From: an uncultured Nocardioides sp.
Lineage (GTDB): Bacteria > Actinomycetota > Actinomycetes > Propionibacteriales > Nocardioidaceae
DNA length: 64,000 bases
Assembly: GCF_947488025.1 (NCBI RefSeq)
Contig: NZ_CANKYS010000007.1
Location: 62,001 to 126,000 of the forward strand
Direction of reading: 5' to 3'
Shown here: positions 1 through 8,609 of the stretch, in pieces
Layout: the number at the start of each line of letters is the position of its first letter
Numbering within the stretch: position 1 is the first letter of the stretch
Notes under the pieces: generated by a model
The model's database searches: none
The model's input: the letters and a program-made list of their open reading frames with translations, nothing else
What the model was told of the DNA's origin: nothing
Position numbers and translations under genes: made by a program

Positions 1-190
1 CGAGACCGGTCGTGACGCTGACGCCACCGCCGACCACGAACGTCTCGCGGGGATCCTCGGTGCACGCCTGGTAGTCGAAGGCCGGCACGCCGTCGTCGGT
101 GCGGTCGACGCCGAAGACCTCGTGGACGACGCCGAGCTCGAACGGCGCGAGCGGCGCCTGGAGGATCACGCGGACACGCTGGAGAGCCAC
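1..190 (-). CDS. GlxA-family transcriptional regulator, N-terminal fragment
   Basis: Partial gene whose remainder lies off the left edge. The 63 visible residues read VALQRVRVILQAPLAPFELG and continue with VVHEVFG, which resembles the first strand and helix of the DJ-1/PfpI-like domain that opens GlxA-type AraC regulators; in that family a C-terminal AraC helix-turn-helix follows, but it is not visible here. The only canonical start in frame before the sequence degenerates is a GTG at its right end. It is divergent from the alcohol dehydrogenase gene, so it could control it; that is inference. Family assignment rests on a short stretch and is moderately sure. Confidence 0.6.
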   Translation of the reverse strand, partial: MALQRVRVILQAPLAPFELGVVHEVFGVDRTDDGVPAFDYQACTEDPRETFVVGGGVSVTTGL

Positions 191-272
191 GTGGTCAAGT
201 ATGGCGCGATATTTGCGGACATGGTCGCGCGCGCCACTGGTCTCGGTGTTCGTGGGCTCGGACGATGGAGTC

Positions 273-1323
273 ATGACAGGCCACACCGCCGCCCTGCCGG
301 CCACCTCCCGGAGGTGGCTGACCGCCGGGGACGGCATCGACCGACTCGAGGTCCGCGACGTCGAGACGCCGTGTGTCGGCCCGGGGCAGGTCCTGCTCCG
401 GGTCGAGGCGGTGTCGCTGAACTATCGCGACCTCCTGGTCGTCAAGGGCGAGGAAGGGTGGCGTCCGCCGGAGCCGGTGACGCCGATCTCGGACGCTGCC
501 GGAACGATCGAGGCGGTCGGCGCGGGGGTCACCCGTTTCGCGGTGGGGGACCGGGTCTCGCCGATGTTCCTTCCCCACTGGCGCTCGGGGGCGTTGAGCG
601 CGGAGACGTATCGCTCGCCCGTCGGTGGCCCCGTCGCGTCGGGTGTGCTCGCCGACTTCCTCGTGCTGGACGAGGACCACGTCGAGGCGGTGCCTGCCAG
701 CCTGGATGCCGCCGAAGCGGCCGCACTGCCGATCGCGGCGTTGACGGCGTGGCACGCCGTCGCGGTCCGCTGCCGGGTGGGCCGGGGCGATCGGGTCCTC
801 GTCCACGGAACGGGTGGCGTGGCGATGTTCGCCCTGCGGTTCGCGACTGCGTTGGGCGCGCGGGTCGCGGTCACGACGAGCAGCTCCACCAAGGCGGTCC
901 GCCTCGCGGATCTCGGTGCCGACCGTGTCATCGACTACCGCAGTGCGGACGTGGCCGACGAGGTCCTGAGGTGGACCGGAGGGCGAGGCGTCGACCACGT
1001 GGTCGAGACCGTCGGGGGCGCGAACCTCAACCAGTCACTGCGTGCGGTGCGGATCGGTGGTTCGATCGCGTTCATCGGACTGCTCGCCGGGCTCAGCGCC
1101 CCCATCAACACCTACGAGCTCGTCACCAAGAACGTCGAGCTGCACGGCATCGAGACGGGCTCGGCCGAGATGTATCGGGACATGGCTCGTTTCATCGACG
1201 CGCACGCGATCAAGCCGGTCATCGACTCGACCGCCCCCCCTCACCGACGTACGCGACGCGCTCCACAGGCTCGAGAAGGGCGATCACTTCGGCAAGATCG
1301 TCCTGGTGGCCGGTGGCGCGTAG
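273..1323 (+). pseudogene. NAD(P)-dependent zinc-type alcohol dehydrogenase with a C-terminal frameshift
   Basis: A quinone reductase/alcohol dehydrogenase of the medium-chain superfamily: GroES-like N-half (SLNYRDLLVVKG, AVGDRVSPMF), then a Rossmann half with GTGGVA and the segment DHVVETVGG. The reading frame breaks in a run of seven C at 1234-1240. Before it the frame reads IDSTAP; the expected ending (LTDVRDALHRLEKGDHFGKI, stop at 1321-1323) continues in the next frame. Six C would restore one continuous protein, so there is one extra base here. This may be a genuine slipped allele or a sequencing error in a homopolymer. Without repair the product runs on as nonsense well past the normal end. 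Start chosen at ATG 273; GGAG just before it is very close. Confidence 0.75.
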
Positions 1324-1334
1324 CCGGCGGTGAC

Positions 1335-1571
1335 CTACCGGAGGTGACGGACGTGCTCCCAGTCCCGCGTCCGCGCGTTCCAGCGCTCCAGCACCCAGGG
1401 CCACTGGCTCCGGAGCTCGGGTGGCCGCTGCCGGTTGCGGCTGGCGGCCCACCGGTGTGCCTCTTCCTGGGCCTCGCGGCCGGTCGGGCCGGCGAAGTCC
1501 CGCACGATCCGGTCGCGCTCGGGTGGGTCGTCGGGTCCCGGCGCGTAGGCGACGCGGTACACCACCTGCAT
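1335..1571 (-). CDS. Small hypothetical protein
   Basis: A 78-residue soluble protein of unknown function, rich in Arg, Trp and Pro, without signal peptide or membrane segment. The start is set by a GGGAGGG ribosome-binding site three bases before an ATG whose product begins MQVVYRVAY; the open frame extends further upstream but those codons lack a ribosome site. It ends just after the frameshifted dehydrogenase on the opposite strand and runs convergent with it. I do not recognise the family. Real-gene status rests on the ribosome site and the codon pattern. Confidence 0.5.
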   Translation of the reverse strand: MQVVYRVAYAPGPDDPPERDRIVRDFAGPTGREAQEEAHRWAASRNRQRPPELRSQWPWVLERWNARTRDWEHVRHLR

Positions 1572-1696
1572 GGTCCCTCCCGAGCACGGCCGAGGCTCGT
1601 GCCGTCGGTTTCTCGTCCACCTGTTCAGGAGGCCGGACGGAGGGATCTGATACGTCGGTGCGCCGAGCCGCGTGGCGTCGTGCGAGGCTTGCCGGC

Positions 1697-2218
1697 ATGG
1701 CACGCGGAGCCGGTGACCCCGACGTGCTGCTCGAGACCACCCGCCTGCTGCTCAGGCCGTGGCTGGTGGAGGAAGCCGTCGTCCAGCGCGAGATGTGGCT
1801 CGAACGCGACGCGCGGGTGCCGCCGCACCGTCGCATCGACGCGGACGGACACCCCACGCTGGCGGCGTTCGAGACGTCGATCCGAGCGGGCGACCCGTCG
1901 TCCGCCGGGCTGCTCGCAGTCGAACGCAAGGCCGACGGGGACGTCATCGGATACTGCGGTCTGGTGGGTGGAACCGGCGTGCACGAGCCGGAGCTGGCGT
2001 TCGAGCTCCTGCGTCGGTCCTGGGGCCAGGGCTACGCGACCGAGGCCGGGTGGGCGGTGCTGGACTGGGCGAGGGCGTCCGGTCACGACCGGCTGTGGGC
2101 ATCGGTCTGGGACTGGAACGTCGCCTCTCGCCGCGTGCTGGCGAAGCTCGGGTTCACCGAGTCCGGCCGCGAGGAGACGCCGTACGGCATCAATCTCATG
2201 ACGACGAGAGGCCTCTGA
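1697..2218 (+). CDS. GNAT-family N-acetyltransferase (RimJ/RimL type)
   Basis: A 173-residue acetyl-CoA dependent acyltransferase. It opens with the family-typical ETTRLLLRPW strand, and the acetyl-CoA binding region is visible as ELLRRSWGQGYATEAGWAVL, followed by NVASRRVLAKLGF near the end, which is the usual RimJ/RimL-like C-terminal motif. Length fits a single GNAT domain. The substrate (protein N-terminus, amine or small molecule) cannot be told from sequence. GAGG lies nine bases before the chosen ATG. It stands alone between a convergent repressor gene downstream and an oppositely oriented small gene upstream. Confidence 0.85.
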   Translation: MARGAGDPDVLLETTRLLLRPWLVEEAVVQREMWLERDARVPPHRRIDADGHPTLAAFETSIRAGDPSSAGLLAVERKADGDVIGYCGLVGGTGVHEPELAFELLRRSWGQGYATEAGWAVLDWARASGHDRLWASVWDWNVASRRVLAKLGFTESGREETPYGINLMTTRGL

Positions 2219-2232
2219 CCGGGACCTGCATG

Positions 2233-3273
2233 TCAGCCCAGTGTCGACGTCCGGGCGACCAGCTCGGGCGTGAACTCGACCTGCTGGTGCTCGTGGTCGG
2301 GGTTGTTGACCTCGTCGATCAGCAGCTCGGCGGCCGCGCGTCCGAGGGCCTGTCGCGGCTGTCGTACCGACGACAGCGGGACAGCGGCACCCGCGGCGAA
2401 GGAGATGTCGTCGTAGCCGACGATGGCGAGGTCCTCCGGCACGCGTTGCCCGCTCGACACCACCTGCTGGAGGAGACCCAGGGCGACCAGGTCGTTGGCG
2501 CAGAAGACGGCACTGGGCCGCTTGCGCTTCGGCAGTCCCGCGAGCCGCTCGCCGGCGACGTGACCCTCCTGGACCGACAGCGCCTCGGTCTCGACCCGGA
2601 TCAGGTCGGTGTCGGGGAGACCTGCCTCGCGCCACGCCTCGCACGCTCCCTCGTAGCGGTCCCGGACCTGTCCGATCGAGTCCGGTCCACCGACGAACGC
2701 CACGCGGGTGTGGCCCTGGTCGAGGAGGTGCTCGATGGCGATGCGTCCACCGAGCCGGTCGTCGACGGTCACGGAACAGAACGACCCGCTCGTGGCGGCG
2801 CGGTCGACGACCACCAGGGGAGTGCCCTGCTGCACGATGCGGGGAAGCTCGGGAGCGTCCGGGTCGACGGGCGTGATGAGGATGCCGTCCACGCGCTGCT
2901 GCTGCAGGTGGGCCAGGTGCGCGCCCTCACGGGTGCTGCGACCGTCGCTGTTGCAGAGGAACAGGGAGAGGTCCGCCTTCTCGGCCGCGAGCTCGATCCC
3001 GCGAGCGACATCGGTGAAGAACGGGTTGGTCGCGTCGAGCATGACGTAGGCGAAGGTGTTGCTGCGGCCCATCCTGAGCTGTCGCGCGGACTCGTTGAGC
3101 ACGAAGCCCAGGTCGGCCATCGCCCGCTCGACCCGGTCCCGCGTGCTGGCGCTCACGCGGTCCGGGCGGTTGAGCACGTTGGAGACGGTGCCCAACGACA
3201 CCTGCGCCCGCTCTGCGACGTCCTTGACCGACGGGCGTCGACCGGGTCGCGGCGACGCGGCGGTCCTGGACAT
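2233..3273 (-). CDS. LacI-family repressor, probable L-rhamnose regulator
   Basis: A 346-residue LacI/GalR regulator. The N-terminal helix-turn-helix and hinge are clear (VKDVAERAQVSLGTVSNVLN, residues about 16-35, then the hinge helix with ESARQLRMGRSNTFAYVM), followed by a periplasmic-binding-protein-like effector domain (AVFCANDLVALGLLQ, AIVGYDDISFA). AAGGAG precedes the ATG. It is divergent from the rhamnose transport and catabolism operon and shares a 150-base intergenic region with two LacI-like palindromes, so it most likely represses that operon and is released by rhamnose or an early intermediate. Effector identity is inferred from context only. Confidence 0.88.
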   Translation of the reverse strand: MSRTAASPRPGRRPSVKDVAERAQVSLGTVSNVLNRPDRVSASTRDRVERAMADLGFVLNESARQLRMGRSNTFAYVMLDATNPFFTDVARGIELAAEKADLSLFLCNSDGRSTREGAHLAHLQQQRVDGILITPVDPDAPELPRIVQQGTPLVVVDRAATSGSFCSVTVDDRLGGRIAIEHLLDQGHTRVAFVGGPDSIGQVRDRYEGACEAWREAGLPDTDLIRVETEALSVQEGHVAGERLAGLPKRKRPSAVFCANDLVALGLLQQVVSSGQRVPEDLAIVGYDDISFAAGAAVPLSSVRQPRQALGRAAAELLIDEVNNPDHEHQQVEFTPELVARTSTLG

Positions 3274-3325
3274 CTGGCTCCTTGACTGAGGGGGCCCTCG
3301 GAGCGTAGTCGACGGATCCTTCTGA

Positions 3326-3337
3326 GTGAAACGTCAC
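3326..3337. promoter_or_regulatory. Candidate LacI-type operator, upstream copy
   Basis: GTGAAACGTCAC, an imperfect palindrome whose left half matches the TGAAA half-site of the downstream copy. It lies about 53 bases upstream of the repressor start and upstream of the likely -35 of the transporter operon, so it could serve autoregulation or looping. Confidence 0.4.
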
Positions 3338-3356
3338 AGAAAATGTCGCTGAGTGC

Positions 3357-3386
3357 TTGACGCGTGTGATCGTCGCCACTTAGCGT
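3357..3386 (+). promoter_or_regulatory. Probable promoter of the rhamnose operon
   Basis: TTGACG (3357-3362), an 18-base spacer, then TAGCGT (3381-3386), matching the actinobacterial housekeeping pattern TTGAC / TANNNT. The operator TGAAACCTTTCA begins about 12 bases after the -10, placing it at the start of the transcript. Confidence 0.5.
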
Positions 3387-3397
3387 CGTCCCCGTTG

Positions 3398-3409
3398 TGA
3401 AACCTTTCA
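3398..3409. promoter_or_regulatory. Candidate LacI-type operator overlapping the transcript start
   Basis: TGAAACCTTTCA: perfect inverted repeat TGAAA-CC-TTTCA, the size and style of LacI-family operators. It sits between the probable -10 and the AAGGA ribosome site of the ATPase gene, the expected position for a repressor block. Confidence 0.6.
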
Positions 3410-3423
3410 ATCAAGGATGGACC

Positions 3424-4941
3424 ATGGGTACGACTCCAGCTGCCGCACCGGTGCTCGAGCTGCGCGACGTCTCCAAGTCGTTCGGGCCCGTGGTCGCCCT
3501 GCGCTCGGGAAGCCTCCGCGTCGAGGCCGGGTCGATCCACGCGCTGATCGGCGAGAACGGCGCCGGCAAGTCGACGCTGGTCAAGGTCGTCGCCGGAGTG
3601 CACCGCCGTGACTCGGGCACCTTCGAGCTCGGTGGCGAGCCCGTGGACTTCCCCTCCACCGCCGAGTCGAAGAAGTCGGGCGTCGCGGTCATCTACCAGG
3701 AGCCGACGCTCTTCCCCGATCTCTCGGTCACCGAGAACATCTTCATGGGTCGCCAGATCCTCGCCCGCGGGCGGCGCATCGACCGCCACGCGATGTACGC
3801 CGAGGCGGAGCGGCTCTTCGACCGGCTCGGCGTGCGGATCGACCCCCGCCGTCCCGCTGAGGGCCTCTCGATCGCCGACCAGCAGATCATCGAGATCGCG
3901 AAGGCCATCTCGCTCGACGCCCGGCTGCTCGTCATGGACGAGCCGACGGCCGCGCTCAGCGGCGTCGAGGTCGACCGGCTGTTCGCCGTCGCCCGCAGCC
4001 TGCGCGACGAGGGCCGCGCCCTCGTCTTCATCTCCCACCGTTTCGACGAGGTCTTCGACCTCGCCGACACCGTCACCGTCATGCGTGACGGCTCCTACAT
4101 CGACACCTTGACGATCGCCGACACCACGCCCTCAGAGCTCGTGTCGCTGATGGTCGGCCGCGACGTCGACGACCTGTTCCCCAAGGTGGCCGCCGAGATC
4201 GGCGAGCCGGTGCTGCAGGTGCGCGGCCTCAACCGGGCCGGGGTCTTCCACGACATCGACCTCGAGGTCCGCGCCGGTGAGATCGTCGGGCTGGCCGGTC
4301 TGGTCGGCGCCGGTCGCAGCGAGGTCGCTCGCGCGGTCTTCGGCGTCGACTCCTACGACTCCGGGTCGGTCACGGTGTCCGGCAAGGCGGTCAAGGGCAA
4401 CGACCCCCGCTCCGCGATCCGCGCAGGCATGGCGTTCATCCCCGAGGACCGCCGCAAGCAGGGCCTCGTCATCGACTCCTCGGTCACCCGCAACGTCGCC
4501 GGCGTCATCCGCCGCAACATCGCGAAGGCCGGGCTCCTGACCTCCTCGATGGAGAACCGGGCCGCCGGCCCCTGGGCCGGACGCCTGGAGGTGAAGACCA
4601 GCGCGCTCGACATGAACGCAGCCACGATGAGCGGCGGCAACCAGCAGAAGGTCGTCATCGCCAAGTGGCTGGCCACCGACCCCAAGCTGCTGATCATCGA
4701 CGAGCCCACCCGCGGCATCGACGTCGGCACCAAGGCCGAGGTGCACCGGCTGCTGTCCGAGCTCGCCGGCCAGGGCCTCGCGATCCTGATGATCTCCTCC
4801 GAGCTCCCTGAGGTCCTCGGCATGGCCGACCGCGTCGTCGTCCTGTGCGAGGGCCGCGTGACCGCCGAGCTCGACCGCGCTGACGCCACCCCCGAGGCCG
4901 TCATGCACGCCGCCACCCACCACCTGGAGGACGTCCGATGA
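3424..4941 (+). CDS. Sugar ABC transporter ATP-binding protein, probable rhamnose importer ATPase (RhaT-type)
   Basis: A 505-residue double-ATPase subunit of the RbsA/XylG/RhaT class that powers sugar import from the cytoplasmic face. First cassette: GENGAGKST (about 43-51), a degenerate signature LSIADQQ, Walker B LLVMDEPTAAL. Second cassette: weak P-loop LVGAGRSEVA, signature MSGGNQQK, Walker B LLIIDEPTRGID. The start is the ATG served by AAGGA six bases upstream; an in-frame GTG nine codons earlier lies inside the operator and is unlikely. The stop overlaps the next start by four bases. First gene of the operon. Rhamnose specificity comes from the neighbouring enzymes, not from this protein itself. 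Confidence 0.9.
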   Translation: MGTTPAAAPVLELRDVSKSFGPVVALRSGSLRVEAGSIHALIGENGAGKSTLVKVVAGVHRRDSGTFELGGEPVDFPSTAESKKSGVAVIYQEPTLFPDLSVTENIFMGRQILARGRRIDRHAMYAEAERLFDRLGVRIDPRRPAEGLSIADQQIIEIAKAISLDARLLVMDEPTAALSGVEVDRLFAVARSLRDEGRALVFISHRFDEVFDLADTVTVMRDGSYIDTLTIADTTPSELVSLMVGRDVDDLFPKVAAEIGEPVLQVRGLNRAGVFHDIDLEVRAGEIVGLAGLVGAGRSEVARAVFGVDSYDSGSVTVSGKAVKGNDPRSAIRAGMAFIPEDRRKQGLVIDSSVTRNVAGVIRRNIAKAGLLTSSMENRAAGPWAGRLEVKTSALDMNAATMSGGNQQKVVIAKWLATDPKLLIIDEPTRGIDVGTKAEVHRLLSELAGQGLAILMISSELPEVLGMADRVVVLCEGRVTAELDRADATPEAVMHAATHHLEDVR

Positions 4942-6032
4942 GCCACACCGACGTCGAGCGCCCGGAGTCCGGTCACGGCTCGGACCACGAGACGTCCGCC
5001 GGCGAGGCGCTGCTGGTGGGGCCCAGCCAGCTGTCCCCGACGCGCCGTGCGCTGACGACCGTGCTGCGATCGCGCGAGCTGTCGATCTTCCTCGTGCTGG
5101 TGGCCGTCGTCGTGCTCGCGACCACGAAGAACAACGGCTTCCTCTTCAGCGACGACGGCTGGCGCAACTTCCTGCTCAACCCGTCGATCCTGCTGCTCCT
5201 CGCCGTCGGCCAGGCCGTCGTCATCATCACCCGCAACGTCGACCTGTCCGTCGGCTCGGTGATGGCGCTCACCGCCTACCTCGCCGGCCGGCTGTTCATC
5301 GAGCAGCCCAACATCCCGATCGTCGCGGTGCTGGTGGCCTGCCTGCTCCTCGGCGCGGTCCTCGGCCTCGTGAACGGCGTCCTGGTGGCCTACGGCGGCG
5401 TGCCCGCGCTCGTCATCACGCTCGGCACGCTCTACATCTACCGCGGCATCATGCTCACCTGGGCCGGCAGCGACCGGATCAACGCCGGCGACCTGCCCCG
5501 CGAGTTCCTCCAGCTCGGCACCCGCTCCGTGCTCGGCGTGCCCCTGCTCACCATCCTGGCGCTGGTCGTCCTGGCGATCGTCGGCTACTACCTCCACACC
5601 GCGCGCGGTGGCCGCGAGCTCTACGCGATCGGCTCCGACCCGGACGCCGCGGTCCTCTACGGACTCCCCGTACGCCGCCGCCTGCTCGCCGCGTTCGTCC
5701 TGAGCGGCGCGCTGGCCGGGCTGGCCGGCGCCCTCTACACCGCCCGCTACGGCACCGTGAGCTCGAGCGTCGGCCTGGGCATCGAGCTGCAGGCCGTCGC
5801 CGCGGCCGTCATCGGTGGCGTCGCGATCTTCGGCGGCAGCGGCACCGTGTGGGGCGCGGCCATCGGCGCCTTCCTGCTCGTCACCATCAACCGGGCCCTG
5901 CCCAGCCTCGGCATCGAGGACTTCTGGCAGCGCGCCGTCGTCGGGGCCCTGATCCTCGGCGCGATCGTGCTCGACCGCGTCCTCGCCGTCAGGCAGGCCC
6001 GCAAGCTCGCCGAATCGAGGGACCACTCATGA
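4938..6032 (+). CDS. Sugar ABC transporter permease, probable rhamnose importer subunit (RhaP-type)
   Basis: A 364-residue integral membrane protein of the BPD_transp_2 class. A hydrophilic N-tail of about 45 residues precedes roughly ten hydrophobic segments; the family motif appears as ITRNVDLSVGSVMALTAYLA, and a conserved IELQAVAAAVIGGVAIFGG loop follows near the C-terminus. It pairs with the next gene to form the heterodimeric membrane pore. Translationally coupled on both sides by 4-base ATGA overlaps. Confidence 0.9.
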   Translation: MSHTDVERPESGHGSDHETSAGEALLVGPSQLSPTRRALTTVLRSRELSIFLVLVAVVVLATTKNNGFLFSDDGWRNFLLNPSILLLLAVGQAVVIITRNVDLSVGSVMALTAYLAGRLFIEQPNIPIVAVLVACLLLGAVLGLVNGVLVAYGGVPALVITLGTLYIYRGIMLTWAGSDRINAGDLPREFLQLGTRSVLGVPLLTILALVVLAIVGYYLHTARGGRELYAIGSDPDAAVLYGLPVRRRLLAAFVLSGALAGLAGALYTARYGTVSSSVGLGIELQAVAAAVIGGVAIFGGSGTVWGAAIGAFLLVTINRALPSLGIEDFWQRAVVGALILGAIVLDRVLAVRQARKLAESRDHS

Positions 6033-7075
6033 GCCGCACGTACGCCGACTACTCGGCGCCGCTGTGGAAGCGCTGGCTGCTGACGCGGGAGATGGCCGTC
6101 ATCGCGCTGACCGTCGCGGTCTTCGTCTACGCCACGATCAACGTGGACAACTTCGACGGTCCGCTGACCGTGAAGTTCCTCCTCCAGGACATCGCACCGA
6201 TCCTGCTGATCGCCCTGCCGATGACGCTCATCATCATCACCGGCGAGATCGACCTGTCGGTCGCCAGCATCATGGGCCTGAGCAGCGTGCTGCTCGGCGT
6301 CTTCCACGACAGCGGCATGTCGATCCCGGCCGCCGCGGCCCTCGCCCTGATGGCCGGTCTGGCGTGCGGCGCCCTCAACGGCTTCCTCATCGCCTACGTC
6401 GGGCTGCCGTCGCTCGCCGTCACCATCGGCACCCTCGCCCTCTTCCGCGGCATCGCGGTCGGCCTGCTCGGCACGACGGCCATCACCGAGTTCACCGACT
6501 CGTGGGCCGACCTCGCCACCGACACCATCGGCGAGACACGGATCCCGCTGGTGATGATCCCGTTCGCGGTGCTGACCGTCGCCTTCGTCGTGCTGCTGCA
6601 CTTCTCCACCTTCGGGCGCGGCATCTACGAGATCGGTCTCAACGACGAGGCGGCCCACTTCACCGGCGTCAACGTCGCCCGCACCAAGTTCATCCTCTTC
6701 GTCCTGTCGGGCGTGGTGTCCGCCTTCGCCGGCATCTACTTCACCCTGCGCTACGGCTCGGCCCGCGGCGACAACGCCACCGGCTATGAGCTGCAGGTCA
6801 TCGCAGCGGTGCTCCTCGGCGGCGTCTCGATCTTCGGCGGCCGCGGCCGGCTGCACGGCGTGCTCGCCGGCGTCGTGCTGATCGGCGTCATCTCCAGCGC
6901 CCTGCGCCTGGAGAGCGTGACGGTCAACGTCACCAACATCATCGTCGGCCTGCTGCTCGTGGCCTCGGTGATCCTCCCCAGCGTCCTTGCGTGGACCTCG
7001 TCGAGGTTGCCCCGCAAGGCATCGACTCCTCGGGAGTCGAGCCCCACCCAGAACGCCGCATCCGCCGGCGTCTAG
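6029..7075 (+). CDS. Sugar ABC transporter permease, probable rhamnose importer subunit (RhaQ-type)
   Basis: A 348-residue second BPD_transp_2 permease, with IITGEIDLSVASIMGLSSVL and YELQVIAAVLLGGVSIFGG matching the equivalent motifs of its partner. Two different permeases with one double ATPase is the arrangement known for RhaSTPQ importers of rhizobia. The ATG overlaps the previous stop by four bases; a longer open frame upstream is only the shifted frame of the first permease. The C-tail after residue about 325 is hydrophilic and low in complexity. Confidence 0.9.
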   Translation: MSRTYADYSAPLWKRWLLTREMAVIALTVAVFVYATINVDNFDGPLTVKFLLQDIAPILLIALPMTLIIITGEIDLSVASIMGLSSVLLGVFHDSGMSIPAAAALALMAGLACGALNGFLIAYVGLPSLAVTIGTLALFRGIAVGLLGTTAITEFTDSWADLATDTIGETRIPLVMIPFAVLTVAFVVLLHFSTFGRGIYEIGLNDEAAHFTGVNVARTKFILFVLSGVVSAFAGIYFTLRYGSARGDNATGYELQVIAAVLLGGVSIFGGRGRLHGVLAGVVLIGVISSALRLESVTVNVTNIIVGLLLVASVILPSVLAWTSSRLPRKASTPRESSPTQNAASAGV

Positions 7076-7096
7076 GAACACGAAAGGCAGACCCAC

Positions 7097-8140
7097 ATGA
7101 AGTTCCACACCCGGCGGCCGATCGCTCTGGCTGCGATCATCCTCACCGCCTCCGCGGCGCTCACCGCGTGCGGCAGCGACGACGACGGTGGCGACAGCGG
7201 CTCGAGCGGCGGCGACGGCGGCTCGCTGAGCATGACGATGCTGCCGAAGAACCTGGGCAACCCGTACTTCGACACCAGCACCGCCGGTGCCGAGGCGGCC
7301 GCCGAGGAGCTCGGTGCCGAGATCGAGGAGGTCGGTCCCGAGACCGCGAGCCCCGACGCGCAGGTGTCCTACATCAACACCGTCGCCCAGCAGGGCAAGG
7401 ATGCCCTGATCCTGTCGGCCAACGACCCCGAGGCGCTGTGCGACGCGATCGAGGAGGCCCGCAGCGCCGACGTCAAGGTGATCACCTTCGACGCCGACAC
7501 CAACCCCGAGTGCCGCGACCTGTTCATCAACCAGGCCACCGCCGAGGGCATCGCCGCCAAGCAGCTCGAGCTGATCTCGGAGCAGATCGGCGGCGAGGGC
7601 GAGATCGCGATCCTGTCCGCGGCCGCCAACGCGACGAACCAGAACGCGTGGATCGACATGATGGAGACCGAGCTCGCCGACAACCCCGACTACGCGAACA
7701 TCGAGCTCGTCGACACGGTCTACGGCGACGACGACGACCAGAAGTCGTTCGACCAGACCGAGGCGCTGCTGCAGAACCACCCCGACCTCAAGGGCATCAT
7801 CTCGCCCACCACGGTCGGCATCGCCGCCGCGGCGCGCTACCTGTCGGACTCCTCCTCCAAGGGCAAGGTCGCGCTGACCGGCCTCGGCACCCCCAACCAG
7901 ATGCGTGAGTACGTCGAGAACGGCACCGTCGAGTCGTTCGCGCTGTGGAACCCGGGCGACCTCGGCGCCCTGGCCGCCTACGCCGCCGCCGCACTCGCCA
8001 ACGGTGACATCTCGGGCGAGGAGGGCGACTCCTTCGAGGCCGGCGACCTCGGCGAGTTCGAGGTCGGCGCCGACGGCGTCGTCCTGCTCGGCGAGCCGTT
8101 CACCTTCGACGCCGACAACATCGGCGACTTCGACTTCTGA
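7097..8140 (+). CDS. Rhamnose ABC transporter substrate-binding lipoprotein (RhaS-type)
   Basis: A 347-residue RbsB-like periplasmic-type binding protein, lipid-anchored outside the membrane. The signal peptide MKFHTRRPIALAAIILTASA leads to the lipobox LTAC with the lipidated Cys at position 25, then a Gly/Ser/Asp linker. The mature domain carries MLPKNLGNPYFDTSTAGAEA (first-lobe sugar site) and ALILSANDPEALCDAIEEA. The gene starts 21 bases after the second permease, with a GAAAGG-like ribosome site. It delivers substrate to the two permeases; a hairpin follows its stop codon. Confidence 0.92.
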   Translation: MKFHTRRPIALAAIILTASAALTACGSDDDGGDSGSSGGDGGSLSMTMLPKNLGNPYFDTSTAGAEAAAEELGAEIEEVGPETASPDAQVSYINTVAQQGKDALILSANDPEALCDAIEEARSADVKVITFDADTNPECRDLFINQATAEGIAAKQLELISEQIGGEGEIAILSAAANATNQNAWIDMMETELADNPDYANIELVDTVYGDDDDQKSFDQTEALLQNHPDLKGIISPTTVGIAAAARYLSDSSSKGKVALTGLGTPNQMREYVENGTVESFALWNPGDLGALAAYAAAALANGDISGEEGDSFEAGDLGEFEVGADGVVLLGEPFTFDADNIGDFDF

Positions 8141-8155
8141 GTCGACCGCACAGCT

Positions 8156-8197
8156 CCGCTGGTCGAGGAGGCGCCTCCGGCCCTCCTCGACCAGCGG
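8156..8197 (+). terminator. Intercistronic hairpin between binding protein and mutarotase genes
   Basis: Perfect 16-base-pair stem CCGCTGGTCGAGGAGG / CCTCCTCGACCAGCGG with a 10-base loop, no T-tract. Located between the high-demand binding protein and the enzyme genes, it more likely attenuates or protects the upstream message than ends the operon, since the next genes have the same orientation and a good ribosome site. Confidence 0.6.
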
Positions 8198-8225
8198 ATC
8201 CCACCCACCCGAACAGGAGACCGCG

Positions 8226-8609
8226 ATGCACCGCGTCTGCTTCACCCTGCAGGTCCGTACGGACCGCATGGAGGAGTACGCCGAGCGCCACGCCGCTGTG
8301 TGGCCCGAGATGCTCCGCGCCCTCCACGACACCGGCTGGACCAACTACTCCCTCTTCCTCCGCGAGGACGGCCTGCTCGTCGGCTACCTCGAGACGCCCG
8401 ACCTCGCCGCCGCGCAGGAGGGCATGGCCCGCACCGACGTGAACGCCCGCTGGCAGGCCGAGATGGCCGAGTTCTTCGTCGACCTCGACCTCCCGCCCGA
8501 CCAGGGCTTCTGGTGGCTGACCGAGGTCTTCCACCTCGAGGACCAGCTCGCCGCGCTCCCCACCAGCACGACCACCGACACGCACACCACGACAGCTCAG
8601 GACCAGTGA
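8226..8609 (+). CDS. rhaM: L-rhamnose mutarotase
   Basis: A 127-residue RhaM/YiiL-type dimeric alpha-beta barrel enzyme that interconverts the alpha and beta anomers of L-rhamnose. Visible family motifs: HRVCFTLQVR at the N-terminus, EEYAERHAAVWPEML (the conserved RH-x3-WPEM stretch), and NYSLFLREDG. The C-terminal 20 residues are a Thr-rich tail. AGGAG lies six bases before the ATG. The stop shares one base with the isomerase start (TGATG), so the two are co-translated. Confidence 0.9.
   Translation: MHRVCFTLQVRTDRMEEYAERHAAVWPEMLRALHDTGWTNYSLFLREDGLLVGYLETPDLAAAQEGMARTDVNARWQAEMAEFFVDLDLPPDQGFWWLTEVFHLEDQLAALPTSTTTDTHTTTAQDQ

Noticed and set aside
5747-8344. Open frame of 865 codons on the minus strand opposite the rhamnose permease and binding-protein genes
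   Set aside because: Very low-complexity His/Asp/Gly/Arg translation, no ribosome site, and fully antisense to well-supported genes; it is the usual high-GC third-position shadow.
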